Under the pieces are notes generated by a model. It was not told the origin of the DNA and did no database searches. It saw only the letters and a list, made by a program, of their open reading frames with translations. Shown here piece after piece: positions 1-8,248 of a DNA stretch of 22,115 nucleotides (the first letter of the stretch is position 1; each line of letters starts with the position of its first letter). Source of the stretch: Alphaproteobacteria bacterium UBA4588 (GTDB lineage Bacteria > Pseudomonadota > Alphaproteobacteria > Puniceispirillales > Puniceispirillaceae); the NCBI GenBank assembly GCA_002387605.1, contig DGJU01000066.1, positions 3,831 to 25,945 on the forward strand, read 5' to 3'. The position numbers were made by a program, and so were the translations under genes.

Positions 1-172
1 GTGCAAGCTTTTGATGTCTATCAATATCAAAGATGTGTCGTCTGGAGACCTCTTAGTCTGGCGGCGCATCTTTTTCGTTTTTAGCCAGACAACATAAAGG
101 CGGGCATAGTAAAGCCCCATCCTTTTAGTGTATGGTTGGATTCGAGACGTTCATGTGAGGGAGACGGTCCGC
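1..172. other. Left-edge stretch with no supportable gene
   Basis: I see no convincing coding sequence before tatB. One forward frame reaches a stop at 12-14, which could be the end of a gene lying to the left. A 27-codon frame starts on the overlapping ATG at 14-16 and ends at 97, but nothing supports it as real. tatA normally precedes tatB in this group. The visible bases do not encode a recognisable TatA tail, so tatA either ends at or before base 14 or lies elsewhere. A weak inverted repeat (GTCTGG at 56-61, CCAGAC at 85-90) encloses T-rich sequence but is not arranged like an intrinsic terminator. Confidence 0.5.
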
Positions 173-580
173 GTGTTTGATTTTGGCTGGCAGGAATTTA
201 TGATGATTGCCTTCGTTCTGGTTTTGGTCGTTGGACCAAAAGACCTGCCGAAAATGTTGCGCAGTTTCACCAAAATCACTGGACAGGCCCGCAAGATGGC
301 CCGCGAATTTTCCAAAAGTCTTGAAGAGGTGGCCGGTGAGGCCGATGTCAAAGGCGTCAAACAAATGGTCGCTGATCTTAAAACCGGCAATCTAGAAGAT
401 ATGGCTCGTATCGTTGATGACAAGATTACACCCGATGTTCAGTCAATAGGTAGCTCGGCAGATGTGTCATCTATCAAGGAAAATATTCAGGCGGTGCAGG
501 ATGCCGCAAAGACCATGAGTGATACTCAGGCTAATCTGTCTAGCACTGAAACACCTTCATCAGAGCAGGATAAGGCATAA
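173..580 (+). CDS. tatB: Sec-independent protein translocase subunit TatB
   Basis: TatB is the single-span inner-membrane subunit that, with TatC, forms the receptor for folded proteins carrying twin-arginine signals. The product is 135 residues. It opens MFDFGWQEF, has a membrane span at about residues 9-20, the Gly21-Pro22 hinge, and then an amphipathic helix (KDLPKMLRSFTKITGQARKM). A long charged, flexible tail follows, as usual for TatB. The GTG at 173 is preferred over an in-frame ATG at 128. AGGGAGA lies 8 bases upstream of the GTG, and TatB proteins begin directly with the M-F-D-hydrophobic-G-W motif. The stop overlaps the tatC start by one base (TAATG), which suggests coupled translation. 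TatA would be longer in the span and lack this tail, so I favour TatB over TatA. Confidence 0.93.
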   Translation: MFDFGWQEFMMIAFVLVLVVGPKDLPKMLRSFTKITGQARKMAREFSKSLEEVAGEADVKGVKQMVADLKTGNLEDMARIVDDKITPDVQSIGSSADVSSIKENIQAVQDAAKTMSDTQANLSSTETPSSEQDKA

Positions 581-1395
581 TGTCTGAGACCGAACAAAGC
601 GCTGATGGCGCAGCGGCCCCAGGTGAGATGAGTCTAATCGAGCATCTAACCGAACTGAGAAACCGCATCGGTGTGATTATGATTGGCTTTATTGCCATCT
701 TTTTGATCTGCTTTATCCGGCCTTATGGCAGTGGCACACAGAATATAGCTGATGCTGTTTATATTTTTTTGCAGGCACCATTGGCAGATATTTTATTGGA
801 ACGCGGCGGCCGGATGATTTTCACAGGCCTTCACGAAGGCTTCTTCACCCAAGTTAAAGTGTCCTTTTTTGTCGCTATTTCAATTACATTTCCTTTGATA
901 TTACTCCAAGTTTGGAAATTTGTGGCGCCGGGTCTCTATAAGACGGAAAAACGGGCTGTTATGCCGTTTCTTATGGCAACGCCCCTGTTATTCATTCTTG
1001 GCGCGGCGATGGTTTATTATATAGTTATTCCGCTTGCATGGGACTTCTTTCTCTCCTTTGAAGTTGCTGGCAGCGAGGGCGCACTCCCCATTGAGGTTGA
1101 GCCACGCATTAGTGAATATCTCAGTCTTGTGATGCGTCTGATGTTTGCCTTTGGCGTATCATTCGAGCTTCCGGTTATTTTGCTATTATTGGTGCGTGCC
1201 GGCATTCTGACCGCTGATGATCTAGCAGGCAAACGCAAATATGCTATTTTGCTTGCCTTCATTGCCGCAGCCATTCTGACCCCGCCAGATGTAATCTCTC
1301 AAGTGCTTCTGGCTGTGCCTGTTATTATTCTGTACGAGCTATCCATTGTTTGTGCACGTTTCATGGCAAAGCCTTCTGAGCCTGACGCAGATTAA
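580..1395 (+). CDS. tatC: Sec-independent protein translocase subunit TatC
   Basis: TatC is the multi-span core of the twin-arginine translocase and binds the RR signal peptide of folded substrates. The 271-residue product is of normal length. A short cytoplasmic N-terminus carries MSLIEHLTELRNR. Glu25 there matches the essential early Glu of the family. A second signature, FVAPGLYKTEKR (residues 114-125), covers the conserved Glu123 of the first cytoplasmic loop. Six hydrophobic spans are visible, at about 31-47, 93-112, 127-150, 180-203, 214-231 and 234-250. The gene overlaps tatB by one base, so TatB and TatC are probably made together. It is followed 36 bp later by serS in the same direction. 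Confidence 0.97.
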   Translation: MSETEQSADGAAAPGEMSLIEHLTELRNRIGVIMIGFIAIFLICFIRPYGSGTQNIADAVYIFLQAPLADILLERGGRMIFTGLHEGFFTQVKVSFFVAISITFPLILLQVWKFVAPGLYKTEKRAVMPFLMATPLLFILGAAMVYYIVIPLAWDFFLSFEVAGSEGALPIEVEPRISEYLSLVMRLMFAFGVSFELPVILLLLVRAGILTADDLAGKRKYAILLAFIAAAILTPPDVISQVLLAVPVIILYELSIVCARFMAKPSEPDAD

Positions 1396-1431
1396 CAACT
1401 GACACCTTGTATCAGTAAGGACATTTTTATC

Positions 1432-2718
1432 ATGCATGATATTCGTTTTATCAGAGACAATCCTGAGCTATTTGATGCGGCTATGGCGCGTCGTAATATT
1501 GACCCTGTGGCTCAGGAAATTCTATCGCTTGATACAGAACGCCGTCATATTCAAACCGAACTTCAGACACAGCAGTCCCGCCGGAACGATGCCAGCAAGG
1601 AAATTGGCAAGGTAAAAGGGTCTGGCGGCAATGCTGATGTGCTGATGGCTGAGGTGGCCGAGCTAAAACAATCCATTCCGGCACTCGAAGCCGAAGAGGC
1701 GCGTCTCGAGCAGGCGTTAACCAGCCATCTTATGGGACTGCCTAATATTCTAGAAGATTATGTACCTGAAGGGGCTGATGAGGCTGATAATGAGCTGTTG
1801 CGTGTTGTTGGCACACCGCCATCATTCTCCTTTACGCCGCGGGATCATGTTGCATTAGGTGAGGCTCTGGGTCAGATGGATTTTGCGAGTGCGGCAAAAC
1901 TATCAGGCGCCCGCTTTGTTGTTCTGCACGGCCAGTTGGCGCGGCTGGAGCGAGCGCTTGCTAGTTTCATGCTGGATATCCATACAACAGAGTTTGGCTA
2001 TCGTGAGACTGTGCCGCCTGTTTTGGTTCGCACGCAGACAATGACAGGGACAGGCCAGCTTCCAAAATTTGAAGAGGATTTGTTCCGGACAACCGACGAT
2101 AGATGGCTTATCCCAACAGCAGAAGTCCCGCTTACTAATCTTGTGGCTGATAGTATTATTGCGCATGCCGACCTGCCGTTACGGATGACAGCCTATACGC
2201 CGTGTTTCCGCGCCGAAGCAGGGTCAGCAGGGCGCGATACACGCGGTATGATACGCCAGCACCAATTCTCTAAAGTAGAACTTGTTAGTATTGTAGCAGC
2301 CGAAGAGTCTGATGCTGAACTTGAGCGGATGACATCTTGTGCTGAAACAGTTCTGCAACGTCTTGAGTTAAGCTATCGTGTTTTGCGTCTTTGCAATGGC
2401 GATACAGGATTTTCTGCGCGACAAACTTTGGATATTGAAGTGTGGTTGCCGGGCCAGAATGATGGTGAAGGTAGTTTCCGTGAAATTTCCTCCTGCTCGA
2501 ATTGTGGCCCCTTTCAGGCCCGCAGGATGAAGGCGCGCACACGCGCAGAAGGTGAGAAGGAAACAGCCTTTGTTCATACCTTAAATGGGTCTGCATTAGC
2601 GCTTGGGCGATGTATGATTGCGTTGCTTGAAAATGGCCAGCAGGAAGATGGTAGCATTCTGCTGCCAGCCGCCTTGCACAGCTATATGGGAACTGACAGG
2701 CTGGTCGCATCGCTCTGA
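1432..2718 (+). CDS. serS: Seryl-tRNA synthetase
   Basis: This enzyme charges tRNA-Ser (and tRNA-Sec where present) with serine in the cytoplasm, using ATP. The 428-residue protein has the standard layout: an N-terminal long antiparallel coiled-coil arm (about residues 30-100) that grips the tRNA long arm, then the class II catalytic core. Motif 2 is FRAEAGSAGRDTRG (259-272). The serine-pocket TAE is at 229-231. FREISSCSNCGPFQARR spans 349-365, and motif 3 runs about 386-410 (NGSALALGR, then ENGQQEDGSI). The start has an AGTAAGGA ribosome site 11 bases upstream, and MHDIRFIRDNPE matches the family N-terminus. Placement after tatC and before surE is common in alphaproteobacteria. Confidence 0.98.
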   Translation: MHDIRFIRDNPELFDAAMARRNIDPVAQEILSLDTERRHIQTELQTQQSRRNDASKEIGKVKGSGGNADVLMAEVAELKQSIPALEAEEARLEQALTSHLMGLPNILEDYVPEGADEADNELLRVVGTPPSFSFTPRDHVALGEALGQMDFASAAKLSGARFVVLHGQLARLERALASFMLDIHTTEFGYRETVPPVLVRTQTMTGTGQLPKFEEDLFRTTDDRWLIPTAEVPLTNLVADSIIAHADLPLRMTAYTPCFRAEAGSAGRDTRGMIRQHQFSKVELVSIVAAEESDAELERMTSCAETVLQRLELSYRVLRLCNGDTGFSARQTLDIEVWLPGQNDGEGSFREISSCSNCGPFQARRMKARTRAEGEKETAFVHTLNGSALALGRCMIALLENGQQEDGSILLPAALHSYMGTDRLVASL

Positions 2719-2795
2719 TATTATAGCTAATAAGAGAATGCTGTTATCCGAATGCGCAGAATATAAAGCAGTGTCGTGATTTAAGAGGGAATATG

Positions 2796-3536
2796 ATGCG
2801 GATTCTAGTTACCAATGATGACGGTATTGATGCCTATGGTATTCATATTCTTGAACAGATTTTGCGCGAATTTAGTGATGATATAACTATTGTTGCCCCT
2901 AGCGCAGACCAGTCAGGCAAAGGGCGCGCTCTTTCACTCAGAACAGATATTTCCTTTACCAAACGAGATGAAAAGCATTATGCGGTTGGCGGTACACCCG
3001 CTGATTGCATCATGATTGCGTTGAATGTGCTGTTTAAGGATTCGCCACCTGATTTTGTGGTATCGGGGATTAATCACGGGATGAATGTTGCTGATGATGT
3101 TGGCTATTCCGGGACTGTTGGCGCCGCACTTGAAGCTGCAATAGTTGGAATTCCTGCGATTGCCGTTTCACAAAAAAATGGTAGTGATGAGGCTGCATTT
3201 GAGGCTGTGCGGCAGACAGGGGCTGCCGTCATGAAAGCAGCGTTTGAAACTGTGCTACCGCAACGCACTATCTTGAATGTAAACTTTCCAGCGCAAAACG
3301 CATCGCCTGTTAAGGGTATCCGTCCGGCCTTGCTTGATAAACATAAATTCTCAGATGAAATTCTGACCGGTACCGTACCTGATACATACCGTATTGGCCC
3401 GCAAATACCCTATGAAGAAACACTCGCCTTTTCTGATAGATACTGGCTTAATAAGGGCTATGTCTCGTTCACACCACTTGGCATGGATGCGACAGCACAT
3501 AATGAGATGGTTCGAATTTCCGCCGATAATTTTTAG
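2796..3536 (+). CDS. surE: 5'/3'-nucleotidase SurE
   Basis: SurE is a metal-dependent phosphatase that removes phosphate from nucleoside monophosphates and is linked to stationary-phase survival. The 246-residue product begins MRILVTNDDG. The metal-binding set expected for the family is present: Asp8, Asp9, Ser40 (APSADQSG) and Asn93 in SGINHGMN. The GYSGTVGAALEA segment follows. Two ATG codons are adjacent (2793 and 2796). I chose the second because AGAGGGA ends at 2790, giving a better 5-base spacing, and because the family starts with M-R-I-L. The gene sits 77 bp after serS and 31 bp before pcm, in the conserved surE-pcm order. Confidence 0.96.
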   Translation: MRILVTNDDGIDAYGIHILEQILREFSDDITIVAPSADQSGKGRALSLRTDISFTKRDEKHYAVGGTPADCIMIALNVLFKDSPPDFVVSGINHGMNVADDVGYSGTVGAALEAAIVGIPAIAVSQKNGSDEAAFEAVRQTGAAVMKAAFETVLPQRTILNVNFPAQNASPVKGIRPALLDKHKFSDEILTGTVPDTYRIGPQIPYEETLAFSDRYWLNKGYVSFTPLGMDATAHNEMVRISADNF

Positions 3537-3567
3537 CGGTAATATGCGTAACCGGAGCAGCAGCTAA

Positions 3568-4203
3568 ATGAGTGATATTCTTCATAAGAAAGCAAAACTT
3601 GTGATGTTTTTGCGCTCTCAAGGGATTATGCGTCCGCATATTTTGTCTGCTCTTGAGCGTGTTCCCCGCGAAGCCTTTGTTCCCCGTGCCCTTGTTGCAC
3701 ATGCTTATGAAAATGTATCATTGCCAATCGCTGGCGGTCAGACTATTTCGCAGCCTTTTATTGTGGCACGCATGACAGAAGCGCTTGAGATAAACAAGCG
3801 GCATCGGATTCTAGAAATTGGAACAGGCAGTGGCTATCAGGCCGCCATTCTCTCGCATCTATGCCGCCGGGTCTATACTATGGAGCGCCTTCGGCCTCTT
3901 ATGGTCGATGCAGAAAATAGGCTCCGCTCGCTCCAAGTCTCCAACGTAACATTCCGTTATGGAGATGGATATAAGGGCTGGCCAGAAGCCGCGCCCTTTG
4001 ACAGAATAATCGTAACCTGCCAAAGCGAAAGACTTTCCGATATACTCGTCTCACAGCTCAAGGTTGGCGGTATTTTGGTAGCACCTGTTGGAGTGACTGG
4101 TCACGAAGAGTTGATTGTTGTAAAAAGAACTGAAGACGGTGCAGATGTTAAAACACTGATGCCCGTGCGGTTTGTACCAATGCTTAAAGGAACAGAACAA
4201 TAA
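3568..4203 (+). CDS. pcm: Protein-L-isoaspartate O-methyltransferase
   Basis: The enzyme transfers a methyl group from S-adenosylmethionine to isoaspartyl residues in aged proteins, which starts their repair. The 211-residue product has the family hallmark GQTISQPFIVARM (57-69). SAM motif I is ILEIGTGSGYQAA (81-93), followed by DRIIVT in the later motif region. The N-terminal ALERVPREAFVPRAL segment is also typical. GGAG lies 10 bases before the ATG. The stop shares one base with the next start (TAATG), so the downstream LysM/LytM lipoprotein is likely translationally coupled. Together with surE this repeats the surE-pcm-nlpD order known from gammaproteobacteria, here without rpoS. Confidence 0.96.
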   Translation: MSDILHKKAKLVMFLRSQGIMRPHILSALERVPREAFVPRALVAHAYENVSLPIAGGQTISQPFIVARMTEALEINKRHRILEIGTGSGYQAAILSHLCRRVYTMERLRPLMVDAENRLRSLQVSNVTFRYGDGYKGWPEAAPFDRIIVTCQSERLSDILVSQLKVGGILVAPVGVTGHEELIVVKRTEDGADVKTLMPVRFVPMLKGTEQ

Positions 4204-5204
4204 TGGTGCCTGCCTCAGTCACAAAACAGCTTGTCACATCACTGATGGTCTTTTCAGCATTATCACTTGGTGGCTGTGTATCAGACTTAAAGGTGCCTGA
4301 ATTACCAGAAATGCCAAGCCTGCCGAATTTGTCGCTAACGCGCGAAACACCTGCGCCGCTTCTTGTTGCGCCCTTGCGTGAGGCGCGCCTTGCTATTCCG
4401 GCATCAGGGCGAATTACTGTCCAGCAAAATGATACATTATATGGATTGGCAGCGCGCTATAGGGTGACGCCGCAATCAATCATAACAGGAAATGGTCTGA
4501 CATTTCCTTTCCTGCTCGATGCAGGTCAGGATCTGGGACTGACACCGCCGCGCACCCATACCGTAAAGCCAGGCGAGTCAATCTACAGCCTTTCGCAGCG
4601 TTATGCTGTTAGTCAGTATCAGATTGCCGAACTGAACGAATTATCAGAGCCCTATGAGCTAACGAATGGTCAGGTGCTTGCACTGCCAGAAACGCAGGAT
4701 TTTACGATTCTTGAGGGAGTTTCGTTGCAGAATGTGCCGCAGGATACGCAAGTCTCAACGCCGCTAAAAACAACGACAGCTTCTGCCCCCAAAAAACCCA
4801 CCAAAAGAATTGTAGCACCTGCCTTAAATGGGGCAGGGTTTACTTGGCCTCTTTCAGGTGAAATCATCACTGAATTTGGCCCTGCAGCCAAAGGTGTTCA
4901 CAATGATGGGGTCAATATCGCTGCGGCAGCAGGCAGCCCTGTTACTGTCTCAGCGCCCGGCACAGTTGCTTATATAGGCCGAGAGCTGAAAACCTTTGGC
5001 ACATTGGTTCTGGTGAAACATGAAGGTGGCCTGATTACGGCCTATGCTCATCTCGATGGCCTGTCTGTTACCGAAGGTCAGGTGCTTGGCGCTGGGTCTC
5101 TTATTGGGCAGGTGGGCATGACGGGGCGTGTTACAAGCCCGCAGCTTCATTTCGAAATAAGAAAAAGCCGGACGCCTGTTAACCCGCGTGACCTTATTTC
5201 CTGA
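4203..5204 (+). CDS. LysM/LytM (M23-like) lipoprotein, NlpD/EnvC-type amidase activator
   Basis: This is a predicted cell-envelope lipoprotein of 333 residues. A hydrophobic leader ends in the lipobox L-G-G-C with Cys25 as the likely lipidated residue, followed by a proline-rich spacer. Two LysM peptidoglycan-binding domains follow, at about 70-115 (VQQNDTLYGLAARY) and 118-162 (VKPGESIYSLSQRY). After a Thr/Lys/Pro-rich linker, the C-terminus (about 212-333) is a LytM/M23 fold. The zinc-site residues are altered. The H-x-G-x-D ligand pair reads NDGVN, so both ligands are Asn (234 and 238), and the HLH motif is QLH (314-316). Only the YAH histidine remains clearly in place. Such degenerate domains, as in NlpD and EnvC, activate amidases rather than cut peptidoglycan. 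That role is inferred here. It is convergent with the next gene without any spacer. Confidence 0.9.
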   Translation: MVPASVTKQLVTSLMVFSALSLGGCVSDLKVPELPEMPSLPNLSLTRETPAPLLVAPLREARLAIPASGRITVQQNDTLYGLAARYRVTPQSIITGNGLTFPFLLDAGQDLGLTPPRTHTVKPGESIYSLSQRYAVSQYQIAELNELSEPYELTNGQVLALPETQDFTILEGVSLQNVPQDTQVSTPLKTTTASAPKKPTKRIVAPALNGAGFTWPLSGEIITEFGPAAKGVHNDGVNIAAAAGSPVTVSAPGTVAYIGRELKTFGTLVLVKHEGGLITAYAHLDGLSVTEGQVLGAGSLIGQVGMTGRVTSPQLHFEIRKSRTPVNPRDLIS

Positions 5205-6065
5205 TCAGATATCAATCTTTAGCCGCAGGGCGAGATCAAGAATAAACTGGAAGGCAGAACGTCCAGACCTGTTGCCGCGTCCTACAGCCCAGCTTAAAGC
5301 CTGTTTTTGCGCATCTTCCAAGTCAATTGGCAGCTTATAATGGGTTACATACCACGCGATCATATCAAGATAGGTCTCCTGATCAACAGAATGAAACCCA
5401 ATCCAGAGACCAAATCTATCTGAGAGAGAGATTTTTTCTTCGGTTGTTTCTGATGGATTAATCGCAGAACTACGCTCATTTTCCATCATTTGGCGTGGCA
5501 TAAGATGACGCCTGTTTGATGTCGCATAAAAAACAAGATTGCGGGGGCGCCCAGACAGCCCGCCTTCAAGCACAGCTTTAAGAGATTTGTAGCTTACATC
5601 ATCCTGTTCAAACGCCAAATCATCACAAAATAGAATAAAGGGCCGATCGGCAGCAGATAATATACTCATCACAAGAGGTAAATCAGCCAGATCTTCCCGC
5701 TGAATTTCAACCAGACCAATATTGTAGCCTTCCTCGATTAACGCGCCATGTACTGCCTTTAATATTGATGATTTTCCTGTGCCGCGTGCGCCCCATAAAA
5801 GGGCGTTATTGGCGCGCCGGCCCTCAGCAAATGCACGGGTATTTGCCATAAGGGTTTCGCGCTGTTGTTGAATGCCTTTTAAACTTTCTAAGGGAAGTCT
5901 CTGAATAGAATCAATCGCCTGAAAAACCTTAGTTTTGGCCTCCCATATATAACCCTCATGTGCTGATAAATCGGCTTGTTCTGCTGCAGGAGGGGAGAGC
6001 CGGTCAAGGGCATCAGCAATGCGGCTCAGATAAGGAGCTACATTTTCCATCGCTTTAGTATCCAT
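5205..6065 (-). CDS. AAA+ ATPase, DUF815 family
   Basis: This is a cytoplasmic P-loop ATPase of 286 residues whose physiological role is not established in the family. An N-terminal helical region precedes Walker A GARGTGKSS (92-100). Walker B is FILFCDDL (143-150). A sensor-1-like segment ATSNRRHL (181-188) and SDRFGLW (215-221), a likely arginine-finger region, follow. The C-terminal helical part (GRSAFQFILDLALR) resembles the AAA+ lid. The sequence order and motifs match proteins annotated as DUF815. On the minus strand, AGAGGAAGAA lies just before the ATG at 6065, supporting this start. The gene runs against the surE-pcm unit and is divergent from yajC, so 6066-6268 must hold promoters in both directions. 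Confidence 0.88.
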   Translation of the reverse strand: MDTKAMENVAPYLSRIADALDRLSPPAAEQADLSAHEGYIWEAKTKVFQAIDSIQRLPLESLKGIQQQRETLMANTRAFAEGRRANNALLWGARGTGKSSILKAVHGALIEEGYNIGLVEIQREDLADLPLVMSILSAADRPFILFCDDLAFEQDDVSYKSLKAVLEGGLSGRPRNLVFYATSNRRHLMPRQMMENERSSAINPSETTEEKISLSDRFGLWIGFHSVDQETYLDMIAWYVTHYKLPIDLEDAQKQALSWAVGRGNRSGRSAFQFILDLALRLKIDI

Positions 6066-6268
6066 TATGGTTCTTCCTCTTCTTAATCAACTCAACACAA
6101 GCTTACAAAATGTAAGGTTTTGCTGTTGCGGGCAGGCGGCCTGCACTGTATTGTGCCCGTTAATGTATCAATGATCCTTCATGTTTCAAGAACATCTTGT
6201 TAAGAAGGGTTTTTCAGTCTGGTTTCGCGTTTCTTGCCGCCAGTGCTTTCTTGCCGGAGATTTATCCT

Positions 6269-6616
6269 ATGCTTATTAGTCCAGCTTTTGCTCAATCAGC
6301 CGGCGGTTCCGCCGGAATTGGCCAGCTTCTGCCTTTCCTTCTTATTTTTGTTGTCTTTTATTTCTTCCTGATTCGTCCGCAACAGCGTCGTGCCAAAGAA
6401 CATAAAGCTATGATTGCTGCGATTAAGCGCGGCGACAAGATTGTCACATCCGGCGGTATCACAGGTGTTGTTACCAAGGCTGTTGATGGTCAGGACACGG
6501 TTGAAGTTGAAATTGCCAAAGACGTAAAGGTAAACGTTATGCGCTCTATGATCGCTGACAAGCCTTCTACTGAAACAGCAAAGCCAAAAGCAAAAGCAAA
6601 AGGTAAAGACAAGTAA
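6269..6616 (+). CDS. yajC: Sec translocon accessory subunit YajC
   Basis: YajC is a small inner-membrane protein that associates with SecDF and the SecYEG channel. The 115-residue product opens MLISPAFAQSAGG, has one strongly hydrophobic span (about 22-38, LLPFLLIFVVFYFFLI), then RPQQRRAKEHK. The soluble part, GDKIVTSGGITGVVTK, is the family hallmark. A lysine/alanine-rich tail ends the protein. A longer frame reaches a TTG at 6197. The ATG at 6269 is preferred because CCGGAGA sits 8 bases upstream and the MLISPAFAQ beginning is typical in alphaproteobacteria. secD follows after 56 bp, consistent with a yajC-secD-secF operon. Confidence 0.95.
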   Translation: MLISPAFAQSAGGSAGIGQLLPFLLIFVVFYFFLIRPQQRRAKEHKAMIAAIKRGDKIVTSGGITGVVTKAVDGQDTVEVEIAKDVKVNVMRSMIADKPSTETAKPKAKAKGKDK

Positions 6617-6672
6617 AGCGGTCTCTACTATTTGTTATACCCAATAATATTTTTTTGTAAGTAGAGGCAAAA

Positions 6673-8226
6673 ATGCTTCAATTTGATGCGTGGAAAAAAG
6701 CAGTTGTAGCTGTGACAATCCTGTTTGGTGTCCTGTATGCTGCTCCAAATATCTTGGGGTCTGGTGGCGGTGCATCATTCCTGCCGGGAAGTCCTATTAA
6801 TCTCGGGCTGGACCTTCAGGGTGGGTCGCATTTACTGCTGCGCGTAGATATTGAAGAAGTCGAAAGAGAACGACTATCTAACCTTGCTGATGGTCTTCGG
6901 GTTGAAATGCGTAAAAACAAGGTTGCGTTCCGTAATCTTGATGTGGTGAATACGGCTCTTACCTTTGGGCTTCGTAATGTCGAAGATAATGATAAAGTTA
7001 ATAGCTATATCAGTGAGTTATCTCGTGATTATGATGTTATAATCGAAGGCCTTGAGTGGCGTCTTACATTGAGTGAGCAGGGCCGCATTGATGTGCAGAC
7101 AGCCACTGTTGAGCAATCAATTGAAATCATCCGCAGACGCCTTGACCCCGATGGCACCAAAGAGCCTATTATTCAGCGTCAGGGCTTAGAGCGTATTCTT
7201 GTGCAGCTTCCGGGCGTTGATGATCCAGAACGTGTTAAACGGCTTTTGGGCCGGACAGCTCGCCTGACATTCCAGCTTGTTGATACGCGTATAACCGCTC
7301 AAGAGGCCCGCCAGTCTGGCCGCGTGCCGCCTGGCAGTGTTCTGTTAGAAGGAGCAAAGCCTGAGGATCCGTCATATGTTGTAGAACGGCGCGTCATGGT
7401 AAGCGGTGATATGCTTGACCAAGCCTCTGCTTCTTTTGACCAGCAAAGCCGGCCCGCTGTTACGTTCCAGCTTAATGCTCTTGGTGGCAAGAAGTTTGGC
7501 CGTGTTACGGGCGAGAATATCGGACGTCCTTTTGCGATTGTGCTTGATGGGAAGGTAGTATCAGCTCCTGTTATTCAGTCTCAGATTTTCACCAATGGTC
7601 AGATTACAGGTAATTTCTCGGTTGAGGAAACCCAAGAGCTATCTCTTATTCTGCGGGCTGGCGCGCTACCGGCGCCGCTTATCGTGCTCGAAGAACGGTC
7701 TGTTGGACCAGGTCTCGGCGCTGACTCAATTGCTGCCGGTAAGATTGCGGCCATTGTTGGTATGGTCCTTGTGATTGTTTATATGTTTGTAAGCTATGGT
7801 CTCTTTGGCCTGTTTGCCGATATTGCTCTTTGTGTGAATATCATTCTTATACTAGCTGCCTTATCTGCCCTTCAGGCGACGCTTACCTTGCCGGGCATTG
7901 CCGGTATTGTGTTAACGATGGGGATGGCGGTTGATGCCAATGTGCTGATTTTTGAGCGTATACGCGAGGAAGTTAAAGCAGGGCGGAGCGTGCGCGCTGC
8001 CATTGAAGCAGGTTATGATAGAGCTATCTCGACTATTATCGATTCTAATCTGACCACATTATTTGCTGCCCTATTCTTGTTTATCTTTGGGTCTGGGCCG
8101 ATTAAGGGGTTTGCTGTTACGCTTTCGCTTGGGATTATCACCTCGATGTTTACAGCGATATTGGTTACGCGCCTGATAATCACACTTTATGTTAACCGTA
8201 CACGCCCAAAATTGCTGTCGCTTTAG
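6673..8226 (+). CDS. secD: Protein translocase subunit SecD
   Basis: SecD, paired with SecF, is an RND-type inner-membrane protein that uses the proton gradient to help pull exported chains through the Sec channel. The 517-residue product has a first span at about 10-24 and the LGLDLQGG motif (44-51). A large periplasmic P1 region follows, and five C-terminal spans after about residue 355. The proton-relay region GMAVDANVLIFERIREE is present (VDANVLIFER at 420-429). AGAGG is 5 bases before the ATG. The protein is shorter than enterobacterial SecD (about 615) but in the usual range for alphaproteobacteria. secF starts 22 bp downstream. Confidence 0.97.
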   Translation: MLQFDAWKKAVVAVTILFGVLYAAPNILGSGGGASFLPGSPINLGLDLQGGSHLLLRVDIEEVERERLSNLADGLRVEMRKNKVAFRNLDVVNTALTFGLRNVEDNDKVNSYISELSRDYDVIIEGLEWRLTLSEQGRIDVQTATVEQSIEIIRRRLDPDGTKEPIIQRQGLERILVQLPGVDDPERVKRLLGRTARLTFQLVDTRITAQEARQSGRVPPGSVLLEGAKPEDPSYVVERRVMVSGDMLDQASASFDQQSRPAVTFQLNALGGKKFGRVTGENIGRPFAIVLDGKVVSAPVIQSQIFTNGQITGNFSVEETQELSLILRAGALPAPLIVLEERSVGPGLGADSIAAGKIAAIVGMVLVIVYMFVSYGLFGLFADIALCVNIILILAALSALQATLTLPGIAGIVLTMGMAVDANVLIFERIREEVKAGRSVRAAIEAGYDRAISTIIDSNLTTLFAALFLFIFGSGPIKGFAVTLSLGIITSMFTAILVTRLIITLYVNRTRPKLLSL

Positions 8227-8248
8227 GCAGATAGAAAAGGAAAGATAG

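Noticed and set aside
85..125. Terminator before tatB (GGGC/GCCC near 103-117 followed by CATCCTTTT)
   Set aside because: The stem is only four or five bases and the T run is interrupted and short.
6197..6268. Longer yajC frame starting at TTG 6197
   Set aside because: It lacks a ribosome site, while ATG 6269 has CCGGAGA at 8 bases and the expected MLISPAFAQ beginning.
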